NCBI GenBank assembly: GCA_020205615.1
Contig: CM035153.1
Coordinates: 81,357,853 to 81,421,852 of the forward strand
Direction: 5' to 3'
Origin: Panax quinquefolius
Lineage: Eukaryota > Streptophyta > Magnoliopsida > Apiales > Araliaceae
DNA length: 64,000 nucleotides
Under the pieces are notes generated by a model. That model did not search any database and was not told where the DNA came from. It saw nothing but the letters and a program-made list of their open reading frames with translations. Made by a program: the position numbers and the translations under genes. Every line of letters begins with the position of its first letter. The first letter of the stretch is position 1. Below, in pieces: positions 46,314 through 58,577 of the stretch.

Positions 46314-47284
46314 GTCTATACCTTATTAGATATTAGTTCTTCCCACTCTTTTATTTCACCTAATTGTGCTTAACGTTTGAACTTGACTCCTGAGAAATTA
46401 GACTTTGACTTATCGGTTGAAACTCCGTTGGGAGAAAAATTTGTTACATCCACTTTTTATAAATCTTATTTCATTCAAATTGGCACCCTCACATTACTTG
46501 TTCATCTCATCTCTTTGAAAATACTTGCATTTGATGTGATTTTAGGGATTTATTAGTTAACTACTCATCATGCTAAAATTGATTGTTTTCGTAAGTTCAT
46601 TAGTTTTCATATTCCTAACCAACCTATTATGTGAATTCAAGTAACCAAACCACTAAATTCAATCACCGTCATATCAAGCCATAAAGCCATTCATTTATTA
46701 AAAAATGGATGTCAAGCTTTCTTAGCCTATGTCATCGATTTAAATAAAAATACGTTAGATTGGAATGATATTTTTATTGTTTATAAATTCCCTAACGTAT
46801 TCCCCGAAGAACTTCATAGCCTACCCCAGAGCTTGAAATTGAATTTTGTATTGACCTTGAACCCGGTACAAAACACATTTCAAAACCCAATATCGAATGG
46901 CTCCTATTGAACTTTAGGATTTAAAAACCCAACTACAGATGTTGGTACCCAAGCCTCTATCTGGTGACTTCCTTTGTGGAATTCACCAAAACCAGACTCT
47001 CTGTATGGGATGTCATATTTGTGCGGTGGTAAACTGATAGGTGCAATTGTGAGGTGTTATCCAAGGTTGGGATATGAGTCATAGTTGGGAGCAACCTAAG
47101 TCAGTAACAAAAATTTGTAGCTTTCTATCCTTAGCTGGTTATTATTGGAGATTCATGGAAAGATTTTCTCGAATCACAAATCCATTAATTCAGCTAACTC
47201 AAAAAGATACAAAATTCAATTGGAGCGAGAAATGTGAGAAGAGTTTCCAAGAAGTCAAGAGGAGACACATTTTAGCACCTGTTC
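46314..47284 (+). pseudogene. Protease and RT remnants, unit 1
   Basis: It begins VYTLLDISSSHSF; in active relatives this is LDTGSTHSF, so the catalytic Asp-Thr-Gly is Asp-Ile-Ser and the protease is dead. It continues with [38 protein letters not shown] (pre-RT), rearranged pieces, then a 3' RT part, SVTKICSFLSLAGYYWRFME and KFNWSEKCEKSFQEVKRR (47074-47283). Gag, the RT palm, RNase H and integrase are absent. The LTR starts immediately at 47285 with no polypurine tract left. Confidence 0.8.
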
Positions 47285-49980
47285 TGTAAAATTCCACATT
47301 TTACGAATAAAGATTTAATTTTCTCGAAATATTTTTTTCAAAATTATGGTGTGAATTTGAGATAATGTTATAGTTGTGGGTAATATTTAAAAATTTTGAA
47401 AAAGTAAGCAAGTTGTTATATAATATTCGATTGGTCGGGAAATATTCGTACGACGACACAATCATTGGTGGACCCCACAACTGAATTATTGTCGGATTGA
47501 GAAAATGACAAAAATATTTTTATGAAAATAACGGCAAAAGTTTTACCGTTAATTGTTGAAACACCCAGTGTTAAAAGTACAGTAATACGCGTGGTTTCAT
47601 AGTAGCACACAGTATTGATTATTGATGCTTACGTGAGAAGTCACTCAGTTGTATTCAATTATTATCGATATTTTATATTTTGAGATGACAGAGTTATTAA
47701 TATTATTATTTGCAATATTAACGATGTCTAGAAGTTCTGCCAAGGAGAGGTTTGGTCACCTAATTGCGCACCAATAGAGAGAAATTCTTATTGAAAAGCC
47801 CCCTCTTTCCTAGGAACGACCTGGTCGATTAATAATGTGAATTATAATAATAATGATGAGTTTTGTTTTATTAGTATTATTAATGTAATAAAACAGAAAA
47901 GCTTTTTATATAAAATAGAATACTTTTATAAAGTTATTCATTTTATTAGACTATAAATAGAATATATAATATTCTATTATGCATAGAATTTTGCATAGTA
48001 AAATCTTTTTATATAAAACAGAATACTTTTATAAAGTTATTTGTTTTATTGGACAATAATTAGAATATATTATATTTTATTATGCATAGTATTGCATAGT
48101 GCCTCGTGATAGTGTTTTGCATAGTAAAATCTTTTTATATAAAATGTAATACTTTTATAAAGTTATTTGTTTTATTAGACAATAATTAGAATATATTATA
48201 TTTTATTATGCATACTGTTGCATAGTGACTGCATAGTGTTTTGCATAGTAAAATCTTTTTATATAAAACATAATACTTTTATAAAGTTATTTGTTTTATT
48301 AGATTTTAAATAATATATATATATATATATATATGTAGAATATATTATATTTTATTGCATAGTGCAGCATAGTATCCTTTCTATTTTCCTATAAATAGGA
48401 TGCTTAGTTAGAATTGAAAACCACACCAGACATTCAGAGAATTCTTCTACAATCTTGAGCGTATTTCTTTAGAGTTTTAAGAAGCTTTGAGCGTAGTGCA
48501 AGTTTTCTTCAAGAATATCCTCGCCTCTACCAAATGGAATACTCTTCTTTTTACTAAGAAGGGATATTATTTGTTGTAGTCGTAAGGATATTATTTCTTT
48601 CTTATTCATGAAGAGAACTTCTATTATTCCATTCTTTATTATTACATTGGAATAACTCAGATACGCTGCTACCCTATACATGGTGAAATTCTTCTGTTAT
48701 TCCAATTTTTTATTATTCTGTTGGAACATCCTGTCTGTACGTTACGCAAGACCTGGTTCCGTTATTTATTAATCTGTTGGAACATCCTGTTTGTGCGTTT
48801 ATGTATGACCTGGTTCCATTGTTTATTATTCTGTTGGAATATCCTGTCTGTGTGTTTACGCATGACCTGGTTCCCTTATTTACTATTCTGTTGGAATAAC
48901 CTATCTGTGCGGTCTAGCGCATGCATGGTGATTTCTTTTGTTATTCCATTATTTATTATACTCAGTTGGTTAAAGTTTTGACTTCTATACTCCATGAAAT
49001 TAGTGGAATATCCTTGATATTTGCGCTTCATCCAGTATCTTTTCATAAAAATATTCTTCTGAGCATTCTTAAGTTTTACTCTACAAAGAAGTATCATGTT
49101 GCCAATTTGGACATTATTAGTTCCTGGATAAATTAATTCTTGAAGTTGTTTTATTGAATTCTTATACCACTGTCATAATCCTCATGTTTATATTATGTTG
49201 AAAGTCATATGTATCTGAGTATAGATGGACTTGGTATGATTATGACCGTGGATTATTCAAAGGTAATCATGACCGTAATGTTACAAATGATGTGGAAAAG
49301 TCCTCATTGGCCTGTAGTGCATTGATGGATAGTTGTTGGCGTGATCATGACCATTGATGAATACACGAATATCTTTGGCCCGTAGTGCATAGATAATTTG
49401 TGGTTGTGATACTAATGAATATCCTTGGCCGTAGTGCAGGGAAGATGTGGATTATTTATTAAGTTGAGTCTCAAATGATAAAAGTGATGAAAACCTTTAA
49501 ATCATAAAAGATAGTAGATTTTATTCTCTACTTGACTCTTTTAATGGATTGCTTGTTCCGCTGCAGTTAAACTTGATCTTTGTTATATTTTATCAGTTTA
49601 ACACTGTTGAAGGCTAATGATAATTTATTCTGTATTATCTTAGTCATAATATTTCTTACTGGACTAGTTGAGCTCACCCTTTCTTTCACTGTTCTCTTTA
49701 AGAAATGAGAACGTAGTCGGGACTAGTCGGCGAACGGAGTGACGGTCTCGATTATAGTATTTGTAGTCCTCACTATTCTGTTAAATAGTGTGAAAATAAA
49801 TATAATGAGGACTCTTTTGAGTGTGGATATTGTCTAGATAACAATATTCTTATTAAAACTCTCAGTTTATGTTTTGTCGTATTTTACACGACAGCTGTAT
49901 TATTAAGTTGTATTTGAATTTTGTACCATGTATTTGGCGACTCAAGATGAGTGATATATACCTATTTTGGGGGCGTCACA
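47285..49980 (+). repeat. LTR of unit 1 (chimeric, 2696 bp)
   Basis: Its start TGTAAAATTCCACATTTTACG is like the LTR at 62698 (TGTAAAATCCCAAATTTTACG), but its later half follows the 3' LTR of element A (for example GCCAATTTGGACrTTATTAGTTCCTGG and ACTCAAGATGAGTGATrTATACC) and it ends in the same CACA-CTGGT junction. It has four U3 repeats (47890-48300), an (AT)n, and a TATA box at 48389-48397. Confidence 0.85.
48389..48397 (+). promoter_or_regulatory. TATA box, unit 1 LTR
   Basis: CTATAAATA in the conserved TTTTCCTATAAATAGGATGC block, just after the (AT)n tract at about 48309-48334. Confidence 0.72.
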
Positions 49981-50597
49981 CTGGTGATACAAACGAATAT
50001 CTTTGGCCCGTAGTGCATGGATAATTCGTTGATTTGAAATAATTATTAATTGGTGTTACAGAGATAAAATATTGATGATGGACTTTTAAATCATAGAAGA
50101 TAGTAGACATCATGCTCTACTTAACTCTTCTAATGGATTGTTATTTCTACTGCAGTTGTTGATCTAAAACTTGTTTTCTATTGTATTCTATCAGATTTTT
50201 CCCTGTTGAGGACTAAGGATAATTTGTTCTACATCATCTTAGTCATAATATTATTTACTAGACTAGTTGAGCTAACCCTTTTCCTTTTGGTCCCATTATT
50301 CTTCTCAGGAGGCGAGAATGTAGCTGGGACTAACGGGGAGTGGAGTAATGGTTCAAGATGGTTATTTTAGTAATCCTCACTATTTTTTAAAATAGTGTGA
50401 CAATAATGGTAATGAGAATTTTATTTGGGTTTGGATATTGTCGACAAGATAATATTTGTATTAAAACTCACAACGTATGTTTTGTCGTATTTTACACGAT
50501 AATTAATAGTTGTATAAATGAAATTTGTATTTGAATTTTGTACCATGTATTTTGTGACTCAGAATGGGTTGTGTGGACCTATTTTGGGGGCGTCGTA
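49981..50597 (+). repeat. Right half of LTR X, unit 2
   Basis: It starts CTGGTGATACAAACG and ends TTTTGGGGGCGTCGTA. It is nearly identical to 44804-45417. It is followed by the PBS at 50600. Confidence 0.82.
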
Positions 50598-50599
50598 GT

Positions 50600-50611
50600 T
50601 GGTATCAGAGC
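50600..50611 (+). other. Primer-binding site, unit 2
   Basis: TGGTATCAGAGC, the exact initiator tRNA-Met type site; a second exact copy is at 55795-55806 in unit 3. In unit 1 the same place reads TAGTATCGAGC, decayed or mis-read. Confidence 0.85.
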
Positions 50612-50793
50612 TTAGGGATATGATCTTTGGTGGAGATATGGGATTAGAACTAAGAGGGCAATGACAAGTAAATCTTTCACTAGTATGTCCTACCTAAACT
50701 TATTTGTTATTTAATTGGTCAATCGGAATATATGGATAATATGTGGCATGTCAATTTCTTTAATTAACCTTTATTTTGTGGCAGTATTTAAGA

Positions 50794-51311
50794 ATGACAT
50801 TTGAAAATCAAGAGATTAACTGATATAATGTTTTAAGTGATGAATTGAGGAGGATTTATTAGGAGAATTTTATTATCGAAATATAGAACTGCAAGATCGT
50901 ATTCGTGAGTTTGAAGAGAAAGGTGAAGAACAGCAGGCGTTCGTGGAACAAAGGGATGCAACAATTCAAGAATTTTCTACTCGATATGTGAAGCTTGAAC
51001 AGAAGCTCTATTTGGCAGAGTATATGATAATAGAGCTGGAATTTGAGAATGCAAATGTCAAGGATCAGTTGAAAGAAGAAACAATTGAACGAGTGAGAAT
51101 GGAGGATACATTGGTAAAAGCCGCACGACGCGTTGATATTGTAGAAAGAGACGTCCGATCTAAAAAGGGTAAAATAGATGATATGGATTTCGCTTTTTGG
51201 ACAGCAATTGGGAGAACCCAACATCGATTTTGGAATTACCCTGTACAGAGCAGTCAACCCCAATTCGATATGGATCAAAGATTAATGATTCAGATCATGG
51301 ATCAAGAGTGA
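50794..51311 (+). pseudogene. Pre-gag coiled-coil ORF, unit 2 (best copy of this family)
   Basis: The ATG at 50794 gives MTFENQEIN and then TGA. After a frame change, an open frame runs from 50844 to 51311 (155 codons). It is strongly helical and charged: DRIREFEEKGEEQQAFVEQR, then a Glu/Leu-rich coil, LKEETIERVRMEDTLVKAAR, VDIVERDVRSKKGKIDDMDF, and a C-terminal RTQHRFW. It aligns with the ORF at 30949-31581 over LKEE..-R-R-ED...ERD...K..-DM. It lies between PBS and protease; gag itself has been deleted. It has no catalytic or metal-binding motif. It is the only one of the three tandem copies that reads through, so the frame damage in the others may be partly technical. Confidence 0.75.
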
Positions 51312-51495
51312 GACGAAGCAGTTGAGGGTGAATGTGTTATATAGCGAAGTCAAGTCTAGCTGAGACGGTGACACCAAAGGTTGTCCTGGATAAGTCAAAA
51401 TCGGTGGTTCAAGGGTGAGCGTTTTTCATGACTTCCCAAAAAGCGAAGAACCCAAACAAAGTTATCACTAGTAAGATAATCATAATTCTTGTGAA

Positions 51496-52467
51496 GTCTA
51501 TACCTTATTAGATATTAGTTCTTCCCACTCTTTTATTTCACCTAATTGTGCTTAACGTTTGAACTTGACTCCTGAGAAATTAGACTTTGACTTATCGGTT
51601 GAAACTCCGTTGGGAGAAAAATTTGTTACATCCACTTTTTATAAATCTTATTTCATTCAAATTGGCACCCTCACATTACTTGTTCATCTCATCTCTTTGA
51701 AAATACTTGCATTTGATGTGATTTTAGGGATTTATTAGTTAACTACTCATCATGCTAAAATTTATTGTTTTCGTAAGTTCATTAGTTTTCATATTCCTAA
51801 CCAACCTATTATGTGAATTCAAGTAACCAAACCACTAAATTCAATCACCGTCATATCAAGCCATAAAGCCATTCATTTATTAAAAAATGGATGTCAAGCT
51901 TTCTTAGCCCATGTCATCGATTTAAATAAAAATACGTTAGATTGGAATGATATTTTTATTGTTTATAAATTCCCTAACGTATTCCCCGAAGAACTTCATA
52001 GCCTACCCCAGAGCTTGAAATTGAATTTTGTATTGACCTTGAACCCGGTACAAAACCCATTTCCAAAACCCAATATCGAATGGCTCCTATTGAACTTTAG
52101 GATTTAAAAACCCAACTACAGATGTTGGTACCTGTTTCTATCTGGTGACTTCCTTTGTGGGAATTCACCAAAACCGAACTCTCCAGTATGGGATGTCATA
52201 TTTGTGCGGTGGTAAACCGATAGGTGCAATTGTGAGGTGTTATCCAAGGTTGGGATATGAAATATAGTTGGGAGCAACCTAAGTCAAGAATAAAATTTGT
52301 AGCTTTTCATCCTTAGTCGGGTTATTATTGGAGATTCATGGAAAGATTTTCTCGAATCACAAATCCATTAATTCAGCTAACTCAAAAAGATACAAAATTC
52401 AATTGGAGCGAGAAATGTGAGAAGAGTTTCCAAGAAGTCAAGAGGAGACACATTTTAGCACCTGTTC
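51496..52467 (+). pseudogene. Protease and RT remnants, unit 2
   Basis: This is a near copy of 46314-47284, with the same Asp-Ile-Ser in place of the protease Asp-Thr-Gly and the same internal rearrangements. Differences are small: TACCTGTTTCT for TACCCAAGCCTCT, CTCCAGTATGG for CTCTGTATGG, and a frame change in the GYYW region (52320). It leads straight into the LTR at 52468. No enzyme core remains. Confidence 0.8.
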
Positions 52468-55175
52468 TGTAAAATTCCACATTTTACGAATAAAGATTTA
52501 ATTTTCTCAAATATTTTTTCAAAATTATGGTGTGAATTTGAGATAATGTTATAGTTGTGGGTAATATTTAAAAATTTTGAAAAAGTAAGCAAGTTGTTAT
52601 ATAATATTCGATTGGTCGGAAATATTCGCATTTATTTACACAATCATTAGTGGACCCCACAACTGAATTATTGTCGGATTGAGAAAATGACAAAAATATT
52701 TTTATGAAAATAACGGCAAAAGTTTTACCGTTAATTGTTGAAACACCCAGTGTTAAAAGTACAGTAATACGCGTGGTTTCATAGTAGCACACAGTATTGA
52801 TTATTGATGCTTACGTGAGAAGTCACTCAGTTGTATTCAATTATTATCGATATTTTATATTTTGAGATGACAGAGTTATTAATATTATTATTTGCAATAT
52901 TAACGATGTCTAGAAGTTCTCGCCAAGGAGAGGTTCGGGTCACCTAATTGCGCACTTCATAGAGAGAAATTCTTATTGAAAAGCCCTCTTTCCTAGAACG
53001 ACACGGTCGATTAATAATGTGAATTATAATAATAATGATGAGTTTTGTTTTTTTATTAGTATTATTAATGTAATAAAACAGAAAAAGCTTTTTATATAAA
53101 ATAGAATACTTTTATAAAGTTATTCATTTTATTAGACTATAAATAGAATATATAATATTCTATTATGCATAGAATTTTGCATAGTAAAATCTTTTTATAT
53201 AAAATGTAATACTTTTATAAAGTTATTTGTTTTATTGACAATAATTAGAATATATTATATTTTATTATGCATAGTATTGCATAAATTACTGCATAGTGTT
53301 TTGCATAGTAAAATCTTTTTATATAAAATGTAATACTTTTATAAAGTTATTTGTTTTATTAGACAATAATTAGAATATATTATATTTTATTATGCATACT
53401 GTGTAGATAGTAGATCGATATAGTGTTTTGCATAGTAAAATCTTTTTATATAAAACATAATACTTTTATAAAGTTATTTGTTTTATTAGATTTTAAATAA
53501 TATATATATATATATATATATAGAATATATTATATTTTATCGCATAGTGCAGGCAAGATAAGATCCTTTCTATTTTCCTATAAATAGGATGCTTAGTTAG
53601 AATTGAAAACCACACCAGACATTCAGAGAATTCTTCTACAATCTTGAGCGTATTTCTTTAGAGTTTTAAGAAGCTTTGAGCGTAGTGCAAGTTTTCTTCA
53701 AGAATATCCTCGCCCTACCAGTCGGAATACTCTTCTTTTACGGTAAGGGATATTATTTGTTGTAGTCGTAAGGGATATTATTTCTTTCTTATTCATGAAG
53801 AGAACTTCTATTATTCCATTCTTTATTATTCTGTTGGAATAACCTGTATACGCGGGCTACCCTATACATGGTGAAATTCTTCTGTTATTCCAATTTTTTA
53901 TTATTCTGTTGGAACATCCTGTCTGTACGTTACGCAAGACCTGGTTCCGTTATTTATTAATCTGTTGGAACATCCTGTTTGTGCGCTTATGTATGACCGG
54001 TTCCATTGTTTATTATTCTGCTTGGAATATCCTGTTTTGTGTGTTTACGCACGACCGTTCCCTTATTTACTATTTCATTGGAATAACCTATCTGTGCGGT
54101 CTAACGCATGCATGGTGATTTCTTTTGTTATTCCATTATTTATTATACTCAATTGGTTAAAGTTTTGACTTCTATACTCCATGAAATTAGTGGAATATCC
54201 TTGATATTTGCGCTTCATCCAGTATCTTTTCATAAAAATATTCTTCTGAGCATTCTTAAGTTTTACTCTACAAAGAAGTATCATGTTGCCAATTTGGACA
54301 TTATTAGTTCTGGATAAATTAATTCTTGAAGTTGTTTTATTGAATTCTTATACCACCGCTATAATCCTCATGTTTATATTATGTTGAAAGTCATATGTGG
54401 CTTCAGAAAGTGCATAGATGGACATGGTATGATTATGACCAGGGATTATTCAGTGTAATCATGACCGTAATGTTACAAATGATGTGGAAAAGTCCTCATT
54501 GGCCTGTAGTGCATTGATGGATAGTTGTTGGCGTGATCATGACCATTGATGAATACACGAATATCTTTGGCCGTGAGTGCATAGATAATTTGTGGTTGTG
54601 ATACTAATGAATATCCTCGGCGTAAAGTCGTGGGAAGATGTGGATTATTTATTAAGTTGAGTCTCAAATGATAAAAGTGATGAAAACCTTTAAATCATAA
54701 AAGATAGTAGATTTTATTCTCTACTTGACTCTTTTAATGGATTGCTTGTTCACCGCAGCTTAAACTTGATCTTTGTTATATTTTATCGGTTTAACATCAT
54801 TGAAGGCTAACGATAATTTATTCTCAGTATTATCTTAGTCATAATATTTCTTAGGACTAGTTGAGCTCACCCTTTCTTTCACTGTTCTCTTTAAGAAATG
54901 AGAACGTAGTCGACTAGTTCCACGAATCTGAGTGACGGTCTTCCTCGATTATAGTATTTGTAGTCCTCACTATTCGTTAAATAGTGTGAAAATAAATATA
55001 ATGAGGACTCTTTTGAGTGTGGATATTGTCTAGATAACAATATTCTTATTAAAACTCTCAGTTTATGTTTTGTCGTATTTTACACGACAGCTGTATTATT
55101 AAGTTGTATTTGAATTTTGTACCATGTATTTGGCGACTCAAGATGAGTGATGTATACCTATTTTGGGGCGCCACA
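52468..55175 (+). repeat. LTR of unit 2 (2708 bp)
   Basis: It begins TGTAAAATTCCACATTTTACG and ends GGGGCGCCACA, then TCAGTGATAC where the other junctions read CTGGTGATAC. It has many small patches that differ from unit 1, typically at CCTGG, CAG or CTG (for example GACCGGTT for GACCTGGTT at about 53996). Four U3 repeats lie at 53085-53490. The TATA box is at 53578-53586. Confidence 0.82.
53578..53586 (+). promoter_or_regulatory. TATA box, unit 2 LTR
   Basis: CTATAAATA in the conserved TTTTCCTATAAATAGGATGC block. Confidence 0.72.
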
Positions 55176-55792
55176 TCAGTGATACAAACGAATATCTTTG
55201 GCCCGTAGTGCATGGATAATTCGTTGATTTGAAATAATTATTAATTGGTGTTACAGAGATAAAATATTAATGATGGACTTTTAAATCATAGAAGATAGTA
55301 GACATCATGCTCTACTTAACTCTTCTAATGGATTGTTATTTCTACTGCAGTTGTTGATCTAAAACTTGTTTTCTATTGTATTCTATCAGATTTTTCCCTG
55401 TTGAGGACTAAGGATAATTTGTTCTACATCATCTTAGTCATAATATTATTTACTAGACTAGTTGAGCTCACCCTTTTCCTTTTGGTTCCATTGTTCTTCT
55501 CAAGAGGCGAGAATGTAGCTGGGACTAACGGGGAGTGGAGTAATGGTTCAAGATGGTTATTTTAGTAATCCTCACTATTTTTTAAAATAGTGTGACAATA
55601 ATGGTAATGAGAATTTTATTTGGGTTTGGATATTGTCGACAAGATAATATTTGTATTAAAACTCACAACGTATGTTTTGTCGTATTTTACACGATAATTA
55701 ATAGTTATATAAATGAAATTTGTATTTGAATTTTGTACCATGTATTTTGTGACTCAGAATGGGTTGTGTGGACCTATTTTTGGGGCGTCGTA
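55176..55792 (+). repeat. Right half of LTR X, unit 3
   Basis: It starts TCAGTGATACAAACG, aligns throughout with 44804-45417 and 49981-50597, and ends TTTTTGGGGCGTCGTA. The PBS TGGTATCAGAGC follows at 55795-55806. Confidence 0.8.
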
Positions 55793-55990
55793 GTTGGTAT
55801 CAGAGCTTAGGGATATGATCTTTGGTGGAGATATGGGATTAGAACTAAGAGGGCAATGACAAGTAAATCTTTCACTAGTATGTCCTACCTAAACTTATTT
55901 GTTATTTAATTGGTCGATCGGAATATATGGATAATATGTGGCATGTCAATTTCTTTAATTAACCTTTATTTTGTAAGCGTGAATTTAAGA

Positions 55991-56509
55991 ATGACATTTG
56001 AAAATCAAGAGATTAACTGATATAATGTTTTAAGTGATGAATTGAGGAGGATTTATTAGGAGAATTTTATTATCGAAATATAGAACTGCAAGATCGTATT
56101 CGTGAGTTTGAAGAGAAAGGTGAAGAACAACAGGCGTTCGTGGAACAAAGGGATGCAACAATTCAAGAATTTTCTACTCGATATGTGAAGCTTGAATGTA
56201 AGCTCTATTTGGCGAGTATATGATAATAGAGCCGGAATCGAGAATGCAAATGTCAAGGATCGATTGAAAGAAGAAACAATCGAACGAGTGAGAATGGAGG
56301 ATACATAGGTAAAAGCCGCATCGATGCGTTGATATTGTAGAAAGAGACGTCCGATCTAAAAGGGCAAAATAGATGATATGGATTTCGCTTTTTGGACAGC
56401 AATTGGGAGAACCCAACATCGATTTTGGAATTACCTCATGCAGAAAGCAAATCAACCCCAATTCGATATGGATCAAAGATTAATGATTCAGATCATGGAT
56501 CAAGGGTGA
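55991..56509 (+). pseudogene. Pre-gag coiled-coil ORF, unit 3
   Basis: Homologous to 50794-51311. The frame is broken near 56196 (CAGAAG replaced by TGTAAG), 56212, 56238, 56266 and 56430-56445, and a TAG occurs in the EDT* segment (about 56306). Several of these breaks fall on CAG or CTG. It ends MDQG and TGA at 56507. No separate function is inferred. Confidence 0.68.
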
Positions 56510-56693
56510 GACGAAGCAGTTGAGGGTGAATGTGTTATATAGCGAAGTCAAGTCTAGCTGAGACGGTGACACCAAAGGTTGTCCTAGATAAGTCAAAATC
56601 GGTGGTTCAAGGGAGAGCGTTTTTCATGACTTCCCAAAAACTGAGGAACCCAAACAAAGTTATCACTAGTAAGATAATCATAATTCTTGTGAA

Positions 56694-57665
56694 GTCTATA
56701 CCTTATTAGATATTAGTTCTTCCCACTCTTTTATTTCACCTAATTGTGCTCAACGTTTGAACTTGACTCTTGAGAAATTATACTTTGACTTATCGGTTGA
56801 AACTCCGTTGGGAGAAAAATTTGTTACATCCATTTTTTATAAATCATATTTCATTCAAATTGGCACCCTCACATTACTTGTTCATCTCATCTCTTTGAAA
56901 ATACTTGTATTTGATGTGATTTTAGGGATTGATTAGTTAACTACTCATCATGCTAAAATTGATTGTTTTCATAAGTTCGTTAGTTTTCATATTCCTAACC
57001 AACCTATTATGTGAATTCAAGTAACCAAACCACTAAATTCAATCACCGTCATATCAAGCCATAAAGCCATTCATTTATTAAAAAATGGATGTCAAGCTTT
57101 CTTAGCCCATGTCACCGATTTAAATAAAAATACGTTAGATTTGAATGATATTTTTATTGTTTATAAATTCCCTAACGTATTCCTCGAAGAACTTCATAGC
57201 CTACCCCAGAGCGTGAAATTGAATTTTGTATTGACCTTGAACCCAGTACAAAACCCATTTCCAAAACCCAATATCGAATGACTCCTATTGAACTTTAGGA
57301 TTTAAAAACCCAACTACAGATGTTGGTACCCAAGCCTCTATCTGGTGACTTCCTTTGTGGAATTCACCAAAACCAGACTCTCTGTATGGGATGTCATATT
57401 TGTGCGGTGGTAAACTGATAGGTGCAATTGTGAGGTGTTATCCAAGGTTGGGATATGAGTCATAGTTGGGAGAAACCTAAGTCAGTAACAAAAATAAGTA
57501 GCTTTCTATCCTTAGCTGGTTATTATTGGATATTCATGGAAAGATTTTCTCGAATCACAACTCCATTAATTTAGCTAACTCAAAAAGATACAAAATTCAA
57601 TTGGAGCGAGAAATGTGAGAAGAGTTTCCAAGAAGTCAAGAGGAGACACATTTTAGCACCTGTTC
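56694..57665 (+). pseudogene. Protease and RT remnants, unit 3
   Basis: Same arrangement as in units 1 and 2, with the same Asp-Ile-Ser change at the protease site. It differs from them by scattered single substitutions (for example GATTAG in place of TATTAG after FDVILGI), so it is the most diverged of the three. It joins the LTR at 57666 directly. Confidence 0.78.
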
Positions 57666-58577
57666 TGTAAAATTCCAAATTTTACGAATAAAGATTTAAT
57701 TTTCTCGAAATATTTTTTTCAAAATTATGGTGTGAATTTGAGATAATGTTATAGTTGTGGGTAATATTTAAAAATTTTGAAAAAGTAAGCAAGTTGTTAT
57801 ATAATATTCGATTGGTCGGGGAATATTCGTACGACGACACAATCATTGGTGGACCCCACAACTGAATTATTGTCGGATTGAGAAAACCACAAAAATATTT
57901 TTATGAAAATAACGGCAAAAGTTTTACCGTTAATTGTTGAAACACCCAGTGTTAAAAGTACAGTAATACGCGTGGTTTCATAGTAGCACACAGTATTGAT
58001 TATTGATGCTTACGTGAGAAGTCACTCAGTTGTATTCAATTATTATCGATATTTTATATTTTGAGATGACAGAGTTATTAATATTATTATTTGCAATATT
58101 AACGATGTCTAGAAGTTCTGCCAAGGAGAGGTTTGGTCACCTAATTGGGCACCAATAGGGAGAAATCCTTATTGAAAAGCCCCCTCTTTCCTAGGAACGA
58201 CTTGGTCGATTAATAGTGTGAATTATAATAATAATGATGAGTTTTGTTTTATTAGTATTATTAATGTAATAAAACAGAAAAGCTTTTTATATAAAATAGA
58301 ATACTTTTATAAAGTTATTCTTTTTATTAGACTATAAATAGAATATATAATATTCTATTATGCATAGTATTTTGCATAGTAAAATCTTTTTATATAAAAC
58401 AGAATACTTTTATAAAGTTTTTTGTTTTATCGAAAATAATTAGAATATATTATATTTTATTACGCATAGTATTGCATAGTGCCCGCATAGTATTTTCAGA
58501 TAGTAAAATCTTTTTATATAAAATGTAATACTTTTATAAAGTTATTTGTTTTATTAGACAATAATTAGAATATATTA

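Noticed and set aside
47285..49980. LTR at 47285 as the 5' LTR of an ordinary complete element.
   Set aside because: It is followed by CTGGT and half of another LTR, not by a PBS; it is a recombination product.
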